NCBI GenBank assembly: GCA_022711755.1
Contig: JAKLEA010000012.1
Span: 62,001-126,000, forward strand
DNA from: Planctomycetota bacterium
GTDB taxonomy: Bacteria; Planctomycetota; Brocadiia; SM23-32; JAKLEA01
Length of the DNA: 64,000 nt
Reading direction: 5' to 3'
Shown: piece by piece, positions 8,700-17,336 of the stretch
Position numbering within the stretch: position 1 is the stretch's first letter
Layout of the letters: each line of letters opens with the position of its first letter
Made by a program: the position numbers and the translations under genes
The notes under the pieces: generated by a model
Told to the model about the DNA's origin: nothing
The model's database searches: none
What the model saw: the letters and a program-made list of their open reading frames with translations, nothing else

Positions 8700-10601
8700 A
8701 TGTTCACGCTACGTCTGTTCGCCGCCGCAACGGCATGCCTCGTCCTGACCTCATGCGCCGCTACTCAGGAAAAAGAAACCGCCATGCCCATCGAGCCGAT
8801 CTGCGTCCTTGACCTGACCGCGCTGAACGATCTTGATCTCAAGGAGCCGAAGAACGCCAGGCTGGCGTGGGATACGCTTCATCTTGCCGCCTCAGCCCAG
8901 GGCATCGTCAATCGCGACGCCCCCCGCCTGTTCTTCCGCTTCATGAAGCATCCGGACGACTTCTGGTTCGATTATCTTCGTCAGGACGGCAACTGGCTGG
9001 CCGATCGGGAGACGGTTCCACTTGCCGACGCGCATGAAGTCCTGCGAAGGTTTGCCGGACGCTTCAAGGGCGTGGTCGTCTATAAGGGGGAGCATTGGGC
9101 GACGTCCAACCTGGCAAGCACAATCGCGGGCGTTGAGGACCGGCTCTGCTTGCGCTTCGACGACAGCCCCGATTCCATCTATTCGGCGGTCATTAATTCT
9201 GACCTGCTTTTCACGCGGGACGTCAAACGCCTCTACAACGATGATGGTTCGCCCATGTTCAGCGGGAAGGCAGGAACGCTGATCCCGGGGACGGACATCC
9301 CCTCGACCGGCAGCGCAAAGTGCGACGCCCACCTGTGGCTGAAGGCGAACTACCTCGACGCCGGGAAGACGTCGGATTATTACATGGCCTATTACATTGA
9401 CGCTTATTGGCTGACCGACCCGGCGATAAGCGGACTGTCGAACTGCACGCTGACCAACCACGATTTCTTCATCGCCAACAAGTCGCTCTTCTTTGACTTG
9501 CACGTCTGGGAGGAGGAGTCGCCCGTTGACGATCCAGGGCAGAAGCCGGGCACGGACCTCCGCACCCTCAGGGCGCTGATGCGCTCGATGCATGACCGGG
9601 CGGCAGGGCGGATATTCCACATCGGCGGGTTCACTCCCTGGGCGTGGAAGTATACCGACCACGGCCGCGCCGGATCGAAACACGGCGGCGTGGACACGGA
9701 ATGGAAGTATGCCATGACCATAAGCTCATACAACGGGATCATGGACGCCGACGCATTGGGCTATTCAGGCATGGCCAACGCCTCCTTCTATCAGCATTTC
9801 CCGATGAAGGAGCGATACCCCCAACAGGCCAGACCGACCATCGCCGACTTGAAGGCGCAAGGTCTCATTCGCGAGGATGGAAGCGTCCTCCCGGCGACTT
9901 ACGCGACATTCTACATGGGCGATTACGATTCCGCTGCGTGGCTGAACTATCACGTCCCGCTATGGTGGCAGGATGAGGCGCATGGGAAAACGCCTTGCAT
10001 GTGGGCATTCAACGCGAATCTTGACAAACGCGCGCCGCAGGCAATGGACTACGCCAGAAGGCATGCTGCGCCGACCGACTGGTTCATCTCCGGCGACAAC
10101 GGGGCCGGATACCTGAATCCCGGCATGCTGGCGGACGACCAGCGCGAGAAGGGCATCCCCGCCGGATGGGAGGCGTGGACTCGCCACAACTCGGACTACT
10201 ACCGCAAATATGATCTCACGATAACGGGTTTTATCATTGACGGGCACGCGCCGGGGATGCCGGAGGCCGGATGGGACGCCTACATGGCCTTCTCCCCTGA
10301 CGGCATCGTCGGGCAGAAAATGCCGGCCCAGGGGGTCTACAAGAGCACGATGCCCTTCATCCGGATGAGGACCGACCTGCACGGCAATCCCCCGGAGGCC
10401 GGAAAGTGGATCGCAGACAACTGCGGGAAGGACCTGCCGCATTTCATGTTCATCCGGACAATATTGAAATCCCCGTCATGGCACAGGGACGTGATGGCGA
10501 ATGCGCTGAAGCAGGCGGGAGAGGAAAAATTGAAGTTTGTTGACCCGTATACGTTCTTCCTGCTCCTGAAAACGCATGAGGGCGGAAAGCTTCAGAAGTA
10601 G
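8700..10601 (+). CDS. GxGYxYP-family lipoprotein (putative glycoside hydrolase)
   Basis: The 633-residue protein begins with a lipoprotein signal (MFTLRLFAAATACLVLTSC, lipobox LTSC). The family-naming motif is present in variant form as GAGYLNP at about residue 480, inside the C-terminal domain, and the N-terminal region (LDLTALNDLDLKEPKNARLA, then LAASAQGIVNRDAPRLFF) matches the N-terminal domain usual for this family. GxGYxYP proteins are found in Bacteroidetes, Planctomycetes and relatives and are proposed to be glycoside hydrolases; activity is not firmly known. GGAG lies about 12 nt before the ATG. It probably acts on the periplasmic or outer face of the envelope. Confidence 0.78.
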   Translation: MFTLRLFAAATACLVLTSCAATQEKETAMPIEPICVLDLTALNDLDLKEPKNARLAWDTLHLAASAQGIVNRDAPRLFFRFMKHPDDFWFDYLRQDGNWLADRETVPLADAHEVLRRFAGRFKGVVVYKGEHWATSNLASTIAGVEDRLCLRFDDSPDSIYSAVINSDLLFTRDVKRLYNDDGSPMFSGKAGTLIPGTDIPSTGSAKCDAHLWLKANYLDAGKTSDYYMAYYIDAYWLTDPAISGLSNCTLTNHDFFIANKSLFFDLHVWEEESPVDDPGQKPGTDLRTLRALMRSMHDRAAGRIFHIGGFTPWAWKYTDHGRAGSKHGGVDTEWKYAMTISSYNGIMDADALGYSGMANASFYQHFPMKERYPQQARPTIADLKAQGLIREDGSVLPATYATFYMGDYDSAAWLNYHVPLWWQDEAHGKTPCMWAFNANLDKRAPQAMDYARRHAAPTDWFISGDNGAGYLNPGMLADDQREKGIPAGWEAWTRHNSDYYRKYDLTITGFIIDGHAPGMPEAGWDAYMAFSPDGIVGQKMPAQGVYKSTMPFIRMRTDLHGNPPEAGKWIADNCGKDLPHFMFIRTILKSPSWHRDVMANALKQAGEEKLKFVDPYTFFLLLKTHEGGKLQK

Positions 10602-10630
10602 AACCTGGCGCGGGCTTCGACAATCGGACA

Positions 10631-10659
10631 TTGAAAACCCGCCGCCCGCCGCCTAAGAT
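10631..10659 (+). promoter_or_regulatory. Promoter candidate for radical SAM gene
   Basis: TTGAAA at 10631-10636, 17 bp spacer, TAAGAT at 10654-10659 (5/6 and 4/6 matches to sigma70 boxes). It lies about 80 nt upstream of the ATG at 10739. Confidence 0.5.
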
Positions 10660-10738
10660 TCCCTGACAGGAGCGCGTTGTGCGCGCTCCACTGGATCGGC
10701 GCGTCTCATCTTCTCCGGCAGCCCCCGGATTTTGAATC

Positions 10739-12097
10739 ATGGCTGAATCCGTAGTCTTCATCATGCCCTGGACGTCCCTGGACAACATCTACCCCGATTT
10801 CCGGGGCACGACGGCGTCCGGCCCCATCCTGCTTGCAACCATCCTCAAGCAGGCCGGGTTCAAGGTCCGTCTCATATACGAGCATATCTACGGGCGCCCG
10901 GTGGATAAGCGCGATCTGGACGCGGACTGGCTCTGCCTGTCCCTCAAGACCTGCATGGCCCCGCGCGGATACGAGATCGCGAAGATGTACCGCGAGGCGC
11001 GCCCGAACGGAAAGATCGTAGCCGGTGGCATGCACGCGACCTTCATGACCGAGGAGGTCCTTCAGCACGTTGACTACATCATCACCGGCGAGGCGGAGAA
11101 CGCCATCGTTGACCTGATGAAGAACCCCGGCAAGGACCGCGTCATCCAGGGCGGTATCATCGAGGACCTGGACTCGCTCCCGTTCCCGGACATGTCGCTG
11201 CTGGAAGGGCAGAAGATCAACCCGTCGCGCATAATGATCACCTCCCGCGGCTGCCCCCGGCAGTGCTGGTTCTGCGCCCCGGCGGCCATGTTCGGCCAAT
11301 TCCGCGCAGTTTCGGCGGAGCGCGTGCTTGAGGAGATTGACCAGTTCGACTATCGCAAGATTGTATTTCTTGAGGACGACTTCGCCTGCGACCGCAAGCG
11401 CGTCAACGCGATTGTTGACGGCTTCCTGAAACGCGACCGGGGCATCATCTGGGAGTGCCAGGTCACGGCGGGGGTTGACAAGGACGAGGAACTCGTCAAG
11501 CGCATGGCGCGCTCCGGCTGCCAGTTCGTCTACATGGGCTTCGAGGCCCTCACGCCGGAATCCCTCAAGCAGGTCGGCAAGCGGCAGAAGATCGAGGACA
11601 TCGTCCACTCAATCCGCGTCTTTCACGAGAACGGGATTTCAATCCTTGCATTCCTCGTGCTGGGGTGGGACACGGACACCGTTGAGAGCATCCGATACAC
11701 GATTGACTTCTGCATGAAGAACCGCATCGAGCGGGTGCATCCCGGCATCGTGACCCCGCACCCGGGCACGCGGCTGCGGGAGAAGCTGGTCGCGGAGGGG
11801 CGGGTCTTCAGCAACGACTGGAGCCTTTACGACGGGCGGCACGTCGTCTTCCGCCCGGCGAACATGACCCCGGCGCAACTGCAACTCTCGATGCTCGAAT
11901 CATGGAGCGCGCTCACCTCGGTGGGAGCCATCGCCCGGGACGCGATCAGCCTCCCTTATGAGACGGTCATGCGCAAGATCGGCTTCATGCGCAGACCGCC
12001 GACAATGCGCCGGCTGGGCTGGAGAATCATGGCGCGGGAGTGCGTGCAGAAGTGGCGGAAGAAGGATCAGGAGTATATCGCGGGATTGCCCGAATAA
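10739..12097 (+). CDS. B12-binding-domain radical SAM protein
   Basis: This 452-residue protein has the BchE/HpnP-like two-domain layout: an N-terminal Rossmann-type cobalamin-binding-like region (residues 1-140, with GGMHATFMTEEVL) and a radical SAM domain with Cys172-x3-Cys176-x2-Cys179 (GCPRQCWFCAP), the [4Fe-4S] ligands. No DxHxxG motif is visible, as is usual for this class, which binds B12 base-off without the histidine. Such enzymes methylate or rearrange lipids, pigments and natural products; the substrate here cannot be read from sequence. It stands alone on the plus strand and faces the convergent restriction-modification cassette. If it uses cobalamin it links functionally to the B12 riboswitch later in the window. 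Confidence 0.85.
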   Translation: MAESVVFIMPWTSLDNIYPDFRGTTASGPILLATILKQAGFKVRLIYEHIYGRPVDKRDLDADWLCLSLKTCMAPRGYEIAKMYREARPNGKIVAGGMHATFMTEEVLQHVDYIITGEAENAIVDLMKNPGKDRVIQGGIIEDLDSLPFPDMSLLEGQKINPSRIMITSRGCPRQCWFCAPAAMFGQFRAVSAERVLEEIDQFDYRKIVFLEDDFACDRKRVNAIVDGFLKRDRGIIWECQVTAGVDKDEELVKRMARSGCQFVYMGFEALTPESLKQVGKRQKIEDIVHSIRVFHENGISILAFLVLGWDTDTVESIRYTIDFCMKNRIERVHPGIVTPHPGTRLREKLVAEGRVFSNDWSLYDGRHVVFRPANMTPAQLQLSMLESWSALTSVGAIARDAISLPYETVMRKIGFMRRPPTMRRLGWRIMARECVQKWRKKDQEYIAGLPE

Positions 12098-12163
12098 GAT
12101 TCATGGGCGGTCTTGTGCGGGGGCGATGCGGAATGCATGCGGGGAGCGGGGTACCGTTCCGGC

Positions 12164-13108
12164 TTAGCGACTATGAACTTTGTCGTGGCATACGTTGCAC
12201 AGGCTGATTAGGTTTTCTTCGGTATTTTCACCGCCCTTGGCGTGTTCCTTGACGTGGTGCAACTCAAGATTTCGAGGATCGGAGCGATCCCACTGATTAT
12301 GGTTCCAGCCGCACATTCTACAAGCGTAACCGTCGCGGACGAGAACAGCACGCCTCACTGGGTCCGGTATGTTGCGATCATGGACAGGGCTTTGCCTGTC
12401 CTTTTCAAGTATGTAGACGCCAATCGGCAAATCAGGACGTCCCGTATTGTGCGTAGCGATGGGCCATCCCTGTTCGGTCCTAAGTTCGCGCACCCGTCGC
12501 GCCCATTCGGTCTTGTCGTTTCCCACATAGCGGAGTTCTTCGCCTGTGACGGCAGACCCGGCATTTTTCCGTAGGAACTCAAGTATTTTGTCCCTTACGG
12601 CCTGCTTCGTTCTTCGTATGTCATTGGCTATTTTCCACCGCAGTGCCGCCTCTCTGTCTTGAGTCTTACTCAAGAGTATATACTCTTCCGGCCTCAGCGA
12701 ACTGGAGTTCACTCCCTCAATAGAGATTTCTCCCTCAACAGACATCTCCTTGAGTGTTACGCCAGAAGCTATTGCCCATCCATACTCGCGCCTCAATTCC
12801 CTCGTTCTGCGCGGCCAGTCTTGAATCCCTGAGACAACCATCAGTTCGTCGCCATGTATGACAGTGATGGGGTACTTCTGGAAGTATAGTAGAATCCTGT
12901 CCCTTGCTGCGGATACATCTTCAGCTAGCATCAGAGAACTGCCGAGATCTCTCAGAAGATGGTATGCGGGAACAAGTGCTAGAACCCTCTCCCGTAGGTC
13001 GTCAAGGGCGAGTTTTTGCTGGAAATCCTCAAGGAGTTCCCTGAGTTCTTTGTTGATAGCTTCCGGCATTCTTCTGTCAGGTCTTCGGGGCATTGGTTCA
13101 ACCCTCAA
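12164..13108 (-). CDS. HNH restriction endonuclease with duplicated helix-turn-helix-like repeats
   Basis: This 314-residue protein ends in an HNH nuclease: CRMCGWN, then LELHHVKEHAKGG, then LCNVCHDKVH, giving the catalytic His and two zinc CxxC pairs (about residues 255-312). The first two thirds contain a repeated module: DRILLYFQKYPITVIHGDEL...WPRRTRELRREYGW (about 70-120) and DKILEFLRKNAGSAVTGEEL...WARRVRELRTEQGW (about 170-220). These look like winged-helix DNA-binding repeats, probably for target recognition. The start overlaps the end of vsr by 4 nt, and the C5-methyltransferase lies one gene upstream, so it is almost certainly the restriction nuclease of this cassette. GC content is lower than in the neighbouring genes. 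Confidence 0.85.
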   Translation of the reverse strand: MRVEPMPRRPDRRMPEAINKELRELLEDFQQKLALDDLRERVLALVPAYHLLRDLGSSLMLAEDVSAARDRILLYFQKYPITVIHGDELMVVSGIQDWPRRTRELRREYGWAIASGVTLKEMSVEGEISIEGVNSSSLRPEEYILLSKTQDREAALRWKIANDIRRTKQAVRDKILEFLRKNAGSAVTGEELRYVGNDKTEWARRVRELRTEQGWPIATHNTGRPDLPIGVYILEKDRQSPVHDRNIPDPVRRAVLVRDGYACRMCGWNHNQWDRSDPRNLELHHVKEHAKGGENTEENLISLCNVCHDKVHSR

Positions 13109-13515
13109 GAGCGGATGAATGACTCGAGCCTTGATATGGTCCTTACCCGATCGCTCACTTCACATTCCCAGAGCGTGAGGATTCTCCATCCGTTTCCTCT
13201 CAATTGTCGTCTTACTCGGACATCGCGCTTTACGTTTTGGGCAAGTTTTTTCGCCCAAAACTCGGGATTACTCTTTGGCAAAGCCCCCTTTCTGCACTTC
13301 TTGTGTCCGTGCCAGAAACACCCGTTGACGAAGACTATCTTTCTATGCCGCGGCAGGACAATGTCTGGATTTCCGGGGAGACTGGAGACGTGAAGGCGAA
13401 AGCGATAGCCCATTTTGTGCAGAAGGGAACGAACAACTTTCTCAGGCTTGGTGTTCTTCCCCTTCACACGAGCCATTATCTCACTTCGCTTGTTTTTCGA
13501 AAAAACATCCGTCAC
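13105..13515 (-). CDS. vsr: Very short patch repair endonuclease
   Basis: The 136-residue protein is a full-length Vsr. This enzyme nicks beside T:G mismatches that arise when 5-methylcytosine deaminates, protecting the methylated site from mutation. The catalytic Asp (GNPDIVLP, D51) and the zinc/active-site cluster (NGCFWHGHKKC, C66-C74, plus Cys at about 118 in LWECEV) sit where they do in E. coli Vsr. The start is 1 nt from the stop of the methyltransferase gene and its end overlaps the HNH gene, so the three are translationally coupled. Confidence 0.93.
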   Translation of the reverse strand: MTDVFSKNKRSEIMARVKGKNTKPEKVVRSLLHKMGYRFRLHVSSLPGNPDIVLPRHRKIVFVNGCFWHGHKKCRKGALPKSNPEFWAKKLAQNVKRDVRVRRQLRGNGWRILTLWECEVSDRVRTISRLESFIRS

Positions 13516-13516
13516 G

Positions 13517-14734
13517 CTACGTCGGTCTCGCTAACCACAATGAGAAGACGGCGTCCGCTACTCTAGCAGCAAGGAGCGGGGGAACCGCGTTACCAATCTG
13601 TCTTGCTATTTCGATCTTCGTTCCGGTAAACCGAAAATCATCCGGAAAACTCTGAAAGCGAGCCGCTTCCCGATGTGTAATCGGCCTGTGTTGGACGGGA
13701 TGGAGGTACCGTCCCTTCTCTGGCTTGTAGAACTCAGTTCTGATCGTGAAAGCTGGCCGGTCCCACCAGAGTCGTCCGAAGAGGTCCGTTCCTCCCTTGG
13801 TTTTTCTGATCCAACAGGGAGGCATCAGTTTGGGAGCACGTCGCTGTAAGTCAAATCGGTTCATGCCTTCCCTTGGTATTGCGCTGTAACGCTTTTTTGA
13901 GAGTTCAGTCGGTGTCCTGCCAAAATGGAGGTCGTAGGGAGAGGCGACATTTCGTACCTCTGTTCCATCCGGCTCATCCAAATCGCTGATGGCATCTCGT
14001 ACTGTTCGCCATACTCCGGGATTTGACACATAGTTGTCCATTTCTTCCGAGAAGGCATGAGAGAGTTTCATCTTAGGTGGGAAGTGTGTTCTCTTTGGGG
14101 GGAAAACCGACGCTGGATCCTTGAAGTTACAGCCCAAGATGAAAGCACGTTTTCGTGTTTGCGGGACACCGTAGTCGGCAGCGCAGAGAACGGCGTCAAC
14201 AGTTGTAAAACCCATCTGCTGTGCTGCCTCCACTATTTCTCCATGTTCGAATGTCCGAAGCAGTTGCGGGACATTTTCCATGACAAAAATGCAGGCTCCA
14301 CTTCTGTTCACTACATTCATGAATGGACGCCACAGTTGCTTCCGTGGATCACCGTCACGTTTCTTGTTAAGTAAGCTGAATCCCTGGCATGGGGGACCAC
14401 CAATACACACATCAGCTTGTGGAATCTCGATGCCATCATCGTCGAGAATGTCGATGATGTCCCCCCCGACGCAATGACCGCCGAAGTTGGCGTTGTAAGT
14501 TTCCACGGCATAGCGGTTATTATCGTTCGCCCATACCGGCTCGAAACAATGTCCGCAAAGCTTCGTGAAGCCCAAGGTCATTCCACCCGCTCCGCAGAAA
14601 AGATCAATGAGCCTTGGGCGTTCACGTCTCTTGGAGAGGGCACCGTGGGAGCGAGCATGGTACACGGCTTCCTCTTCGCGGATCATCATCGCGCGAGTGA
14701 TTCGCCGAATGTCGCTGTAGTCGGTCGTTTTCAT
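13517..14734 (-). CDS. DNA (cytosine-5-)-methyltransferase
   Basis: All core C5-methyltransferase motifs are visible in the 405 residues: motif I DLFCGAGGMTLGF (44-56), motif IV GGPPCQGFS with catalytic Cys116, motif VI ENVPQ, motif VIII QTRKRAF and motif X QIGNAVPP near the C-terminus. The region between VIII and X (target recognition) is short and its specificity cannot be read. It is the first gene of the cassette dcm-like/vsr/HNH. The cassette has noticeably lower GC than the flanking radical SAM and uvrB genes, which suggests horizontal acquisition; no integrase or flanking repeats were seen. Confidence 0.93.
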   Translation of the reverse strand: MKTTDYSDIRRITRAMMIREEEAVYHARSHGALSKRRERPRLIDLFCGAGGMTLGFTKLCGHCFEPVWANDNNRYAVETYNANFGGHCVGGDIIDILDDDGIEIPQADVCIGGPPCQGFSLLNKKRDGDPRKQLWRPFMNVVNRSGACIFVMENVPQLLRTFEHGEIVEAAQQMGFTTVDAVLCAADYGVPQTRKRAFILGCNFKDPASVFPPKRTHFPPKMKLSHAFSEEMDNYVSNPGVWRTVRDAISDLDEPDGTEVRNVASPYDLHFGRTPTELSKKRYSAIPREGMNRFDLQRRAPKLMPPCWIRKTKGGTDLFGRLWWDRPAFTIRTEFYKPEKGRYLHPVQHRPITHREAARFQSFPDDFRFTGTKIEIARQIGNAVPPLLAARVADAVFSLWLARPT

Positions 14735-14876
14735 TGCCGGTCAGTAGAAGCTTTTACTTTGTTGATGGCTTCACACATATGGAAGCCAAAGTCAACCTGT
14801 CCCAAGACGCCGCCGTCATGTTAGCAGAAGAAGATGATCGTCGTCATCGGAAAACTCCTCTCCTTACATCTGGCGT

Positions 14877-16883
14877 CTATCTTCTTCCTCGTTGCTTCGT
14901 AGGGGGCTGTAACTTCATCTCCCTCAGCTTATCCCTGATTATCGCCGCCAACTCGAAGTTCAATTCCGCCGCGGCGCGCTGCATTTTGAGTTCCAGTTCT
15001 TCCCGCGTCGCCGCCACCCAGTATTCCCCCTCCGTCTCGGCTATTGAGGAATCCCCAAGCTCCGGGTCGTCCGGTTTGAAGCGCCGGATGTCGTCCTCCA
15101 GCGCCGTGCGGATCTCCTTGCGTATCGTCTCCGGTGTTATATTGTGTTCCTCATTGTACTTGAGCTGAATCGCGCGGCGGCGGTTCGTCTCCCCGACGGC
15201 CCGTCGCATGGAGTCCGTCTCCGCGTCGGCGTAAAGGATCACCTCCGCGTTGACGTTCCGGGCGCAGCGTCCGATCATCTGAATCAGCGACGTTTCCGAG
15301 CGCAGGAACCCCTCGCGGTCGGCGTCAAGGATGGCGACCAGCGAAACCTCGGGCAGGTCCAGCCCCTCCCGCAGCAGGTTCACGCCGACAATCACGTCAT
15401 AGTCCCCCCGGCGCAGGGCGTTGAGGATTTCGACGCGCTCCAGCGTCTTGATCTCCGAGTGCAGATAGCGGCACTTTATGCCTTCTTCGCGCAGGTATTC
15501 ACTGATGTCCTCGGCCAGCCGTTTCGTTAGCGTGGTGACGAGCACGCGCTCGCTCTTCTCTGACCGAGTCTTGATCTGGTCCACAAGGTCGAGAATCTGC
15601 CCCTTCGCCGGCTTCACGATCACCAGCGGGTCAACCAGGCCCGTCGGCCTGATGATCTGCTGGACGACCACGCCGTTGCACTTCTTCAGTTCGTAGTCCG
15701 CGGGGGTGGCGGAGACGAAGACGACGCGCTTTGTCATCTCCTCCCACTCGGCGAAACGCAGCGGGCGGTTGTCCAGCGCGCTGGGAAGGCGGAAGCCGTA
15801 CTCGACCAGCGTCTCCTTGCGGCTGCGGTCGCCGTGGTACATCCCGCCCAGTTGCGGAACGGTGACGTGCGATTCGTCAACGATGGTCAGGTAATCCTCC
15901 GGAAAATAATCCAGCAGGCAAAAGGGACGCTGGCCCGGCGCTCGCCCGGAGAGATAGCGGCTGTAGTTCTCGATGCCCGGGCAGAAGCCGACCTCCCTGA
16001 GTAATTCGATGTCATACCGGGTTCTGGCCTCAAGCCTCTGCGCCTCTCCGAGCTTGCCCCGCCCGCGCAGTTCCTCGAGCCGCTCCTCAAGCTCCAGGCC
16101 GATGCCCTCGATTATGCTCTCGATCCTGCCCTCCCTCGTGATGAAGTGCTTGGCGGGGTAGACGTTCGCCTGCTGCGTCCGCTCGATGACGCGCCCGTCC
16201 ACGGGATTGATGACGGTTATGGCCTCGACGACGTCGCCAAAAAACTCGAACCGGAAAGCGATCTCTTCGTAGGCAGGATGGACCTCGACAAGGTCGCCCC
16301 TGACGCGGAACGTCCCGCGCGAAAGCCCGGCGTCGGACCGGACGTAGCGGATGTCAACCAGCCTGCCCAGAAGCTCGTCTCTGTTCGCCTGCTCGCCCAC
16401 GGTCAGGTGGACGTACATCTCCTTGTAGTCTTCCGGGGCGCCCAGTCCGTAGATGCTTGAGACGGTGGCCACGATGATGACGTCTCTGCGCTCCATCAGG
16501 CGGCTTGTCGCGGCCAGACGCAGCAGGTCAATGTCCGCGTTGATGCTCGTTTCCTTGGCGATGTAGAGATCGCGTCCGGGAAGGTAGGCCTCCGGCTGGT
16601 AGTAGTCGTAGAAACTGACGAAGTATCCGACGGCGTTGTTCGGGAAGAATTCGCGGAATTCGCCGAAAAGCTGCGCGGCGAGCGTTTTATTGTGGGAGAG
16701 GACCAGGACAGGCGCGTCGAGTTCCACGATGACGTGGGCCATCGTGAACGTCTTGCCGGTTCCAGTCGCGCCCAGCAGCGTCTGGTATTTTGCGCCGGCG
16801 CGGAAGGCCTCGACAAGCTGGCGGATCGCCTCCGGCTGGTCGCCGGCGGGTTTGTATTTGCTTGCCAGTTGAAATCCGCTCAT
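14877..16883 (-). CDS. uvrB: Excinuclease ABC subunit B
   Basis: UvrB (668 aa from the ATG at 16883) is the damage-verifying helicase-like subunit of nucleotide excision repair. Walker A is GATGTGKT (38-45), the beta-hairpin region YDYYQPEAYLPGRDLYI follows, helicase motif VI is QMIGRCARN, and the C-terminal UVR motif (LELKMQRAAAELNFELAAIIRD) that binds UvrC is present. The ATG at 16883 gives the canonical MSGFQLASKYKPAGDQP start; a frame extension of 32 residues upstream overlaps the ComEA-like gene and is probably not translated. It follows the ComEA-like gene by 13 nt and forms an operon with it and the DUF1570 gene. Confidence 0.96.
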   Translation of the reverse strand: MSGFQLASKYKPAGDQPEAIRQLVEAFRAGAKYQTLLGATGTGKTFTMAHVIVELDAPVLVLSHNKTLAAQLFGEFREFFPNNAVGYFVSFYDYYQPEAYLPGRDLYIAKETSINADIDLLRLAATSRLMERRDVIIVATVSSIYGLGAPEDYKEMYVHLTVGEQANRDELLGRLVDIRYVRSDAGLSRGTFRVRGDLVEVHPAYEEIAFRFEFFGDVVEAITVINPVDGRVIERTQQANVYPAKHFITREGRIESIIEGIGLELEERLEELRGRGKLGEAQRLEARTRYDIELLREVGFCPGIENYSRYLSGRAPGQRPFCLLDYFPEDYLTIVDESHVTVPQLGGMYHGDRSRKETLVEYGFRLPSALDNRPLRFAEWEEMTKRVVFVSATPADYELKKCNGVVVQQIIRPTGLVDPLVIVKPAKGQILDLVDQIKTRSEKSERVLVTTLTKRLAEDISEYLREEGIKCRYLHSEIKTLERVEILNALRRGDYDVIVGVNLLREGLDLPEVSLVAILDADREGFLRSETSLIQMIGRCARNVNAEVILYADAETDSMRRAVGETNRRRAIQLKYNEEHNITPETIRKEIRTALEDDIRRFKPDDPELGDSSIAETEGEYWVAATREELELKMQRAAAELNFELAAIIRDKLREMKLQPPTKQRGRR

Positions 16884-16896
16884 CGTGTGTTCCGGG

Positions 16897-17325
16897 TCAG
16901 TGAGCGGCGCTGTCGGGCGCGCCTTTGACGGGTTCGGAGGTCTGTCCGGCGACTTTAACGAACGGCCTGATCGCGTCAATCACAGTCTGGCCGATGCCGG
17001 GCACCCGCGTGAGGTCGTCAACGCTTTCAAACGGGCCATTCGCCGCTCTGAACTCGACGATTCGCCTGCCCAGTTTTTCGCCGATCCTCGGCAACAACGC
17101 GAAGTGCTGCCACTCGGCGCGGTTGATATCGAGTTTATCATCCCGCGCGATTGCGGCAGTCGGTCTTCCGCCGTTGGCCCGGACCACTTCCACGGAGGCG
17201 GGCCTGGAATGGACGCGATAATACCAGAACATCGAACCAAGCATCGCGAGCGCCAGGATAATCGTTGCGACGATCTCCGGTCTTGTGAATTCGGGCGCGC
17301 TGGTGGGATGTGATGCGTCTGGCAT
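16897..17325 (-). CDS. ComEA-like membrane-anchored helix-hairpin-helix protein
   Basis: The product (142 aa) has one N-terminal transmembrane segment (EIVATIILALAMLGSMFWYY, about 17-36), a linker, and a ComEA-type double helix-hairpin-helix domain (LDINRAEWQHFALLPRIGEK and LTRVPGIGQTVIDAIRPF, about 64-128). ComEA proteins bind double-stranded DNA at the cell surface during uptake for transformation; short HhH proteins of this kind may also serve other DNA roles. It sits 11 nt after the DUF1570 gene and 13 nt before uvrB on the same strand. No other competence genes are present, so a transformation role is inference. Confidence 0.8.
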   Translation of the reverse strand: MPDASHPTSAPEFTRPEIVATIILALAMLGSMFWYYRVHSRPASVEVVRANGGRPTAAIARDDKLDINRAEWQHFALLPRIGEKLGRRIVEFRAANGPFESVDDLTRVPGIGQTVIDAIRPFVKVAGQTSEPVKGAPDSAAH

Positions 17326-17336
17326 TTAGCGAATAC

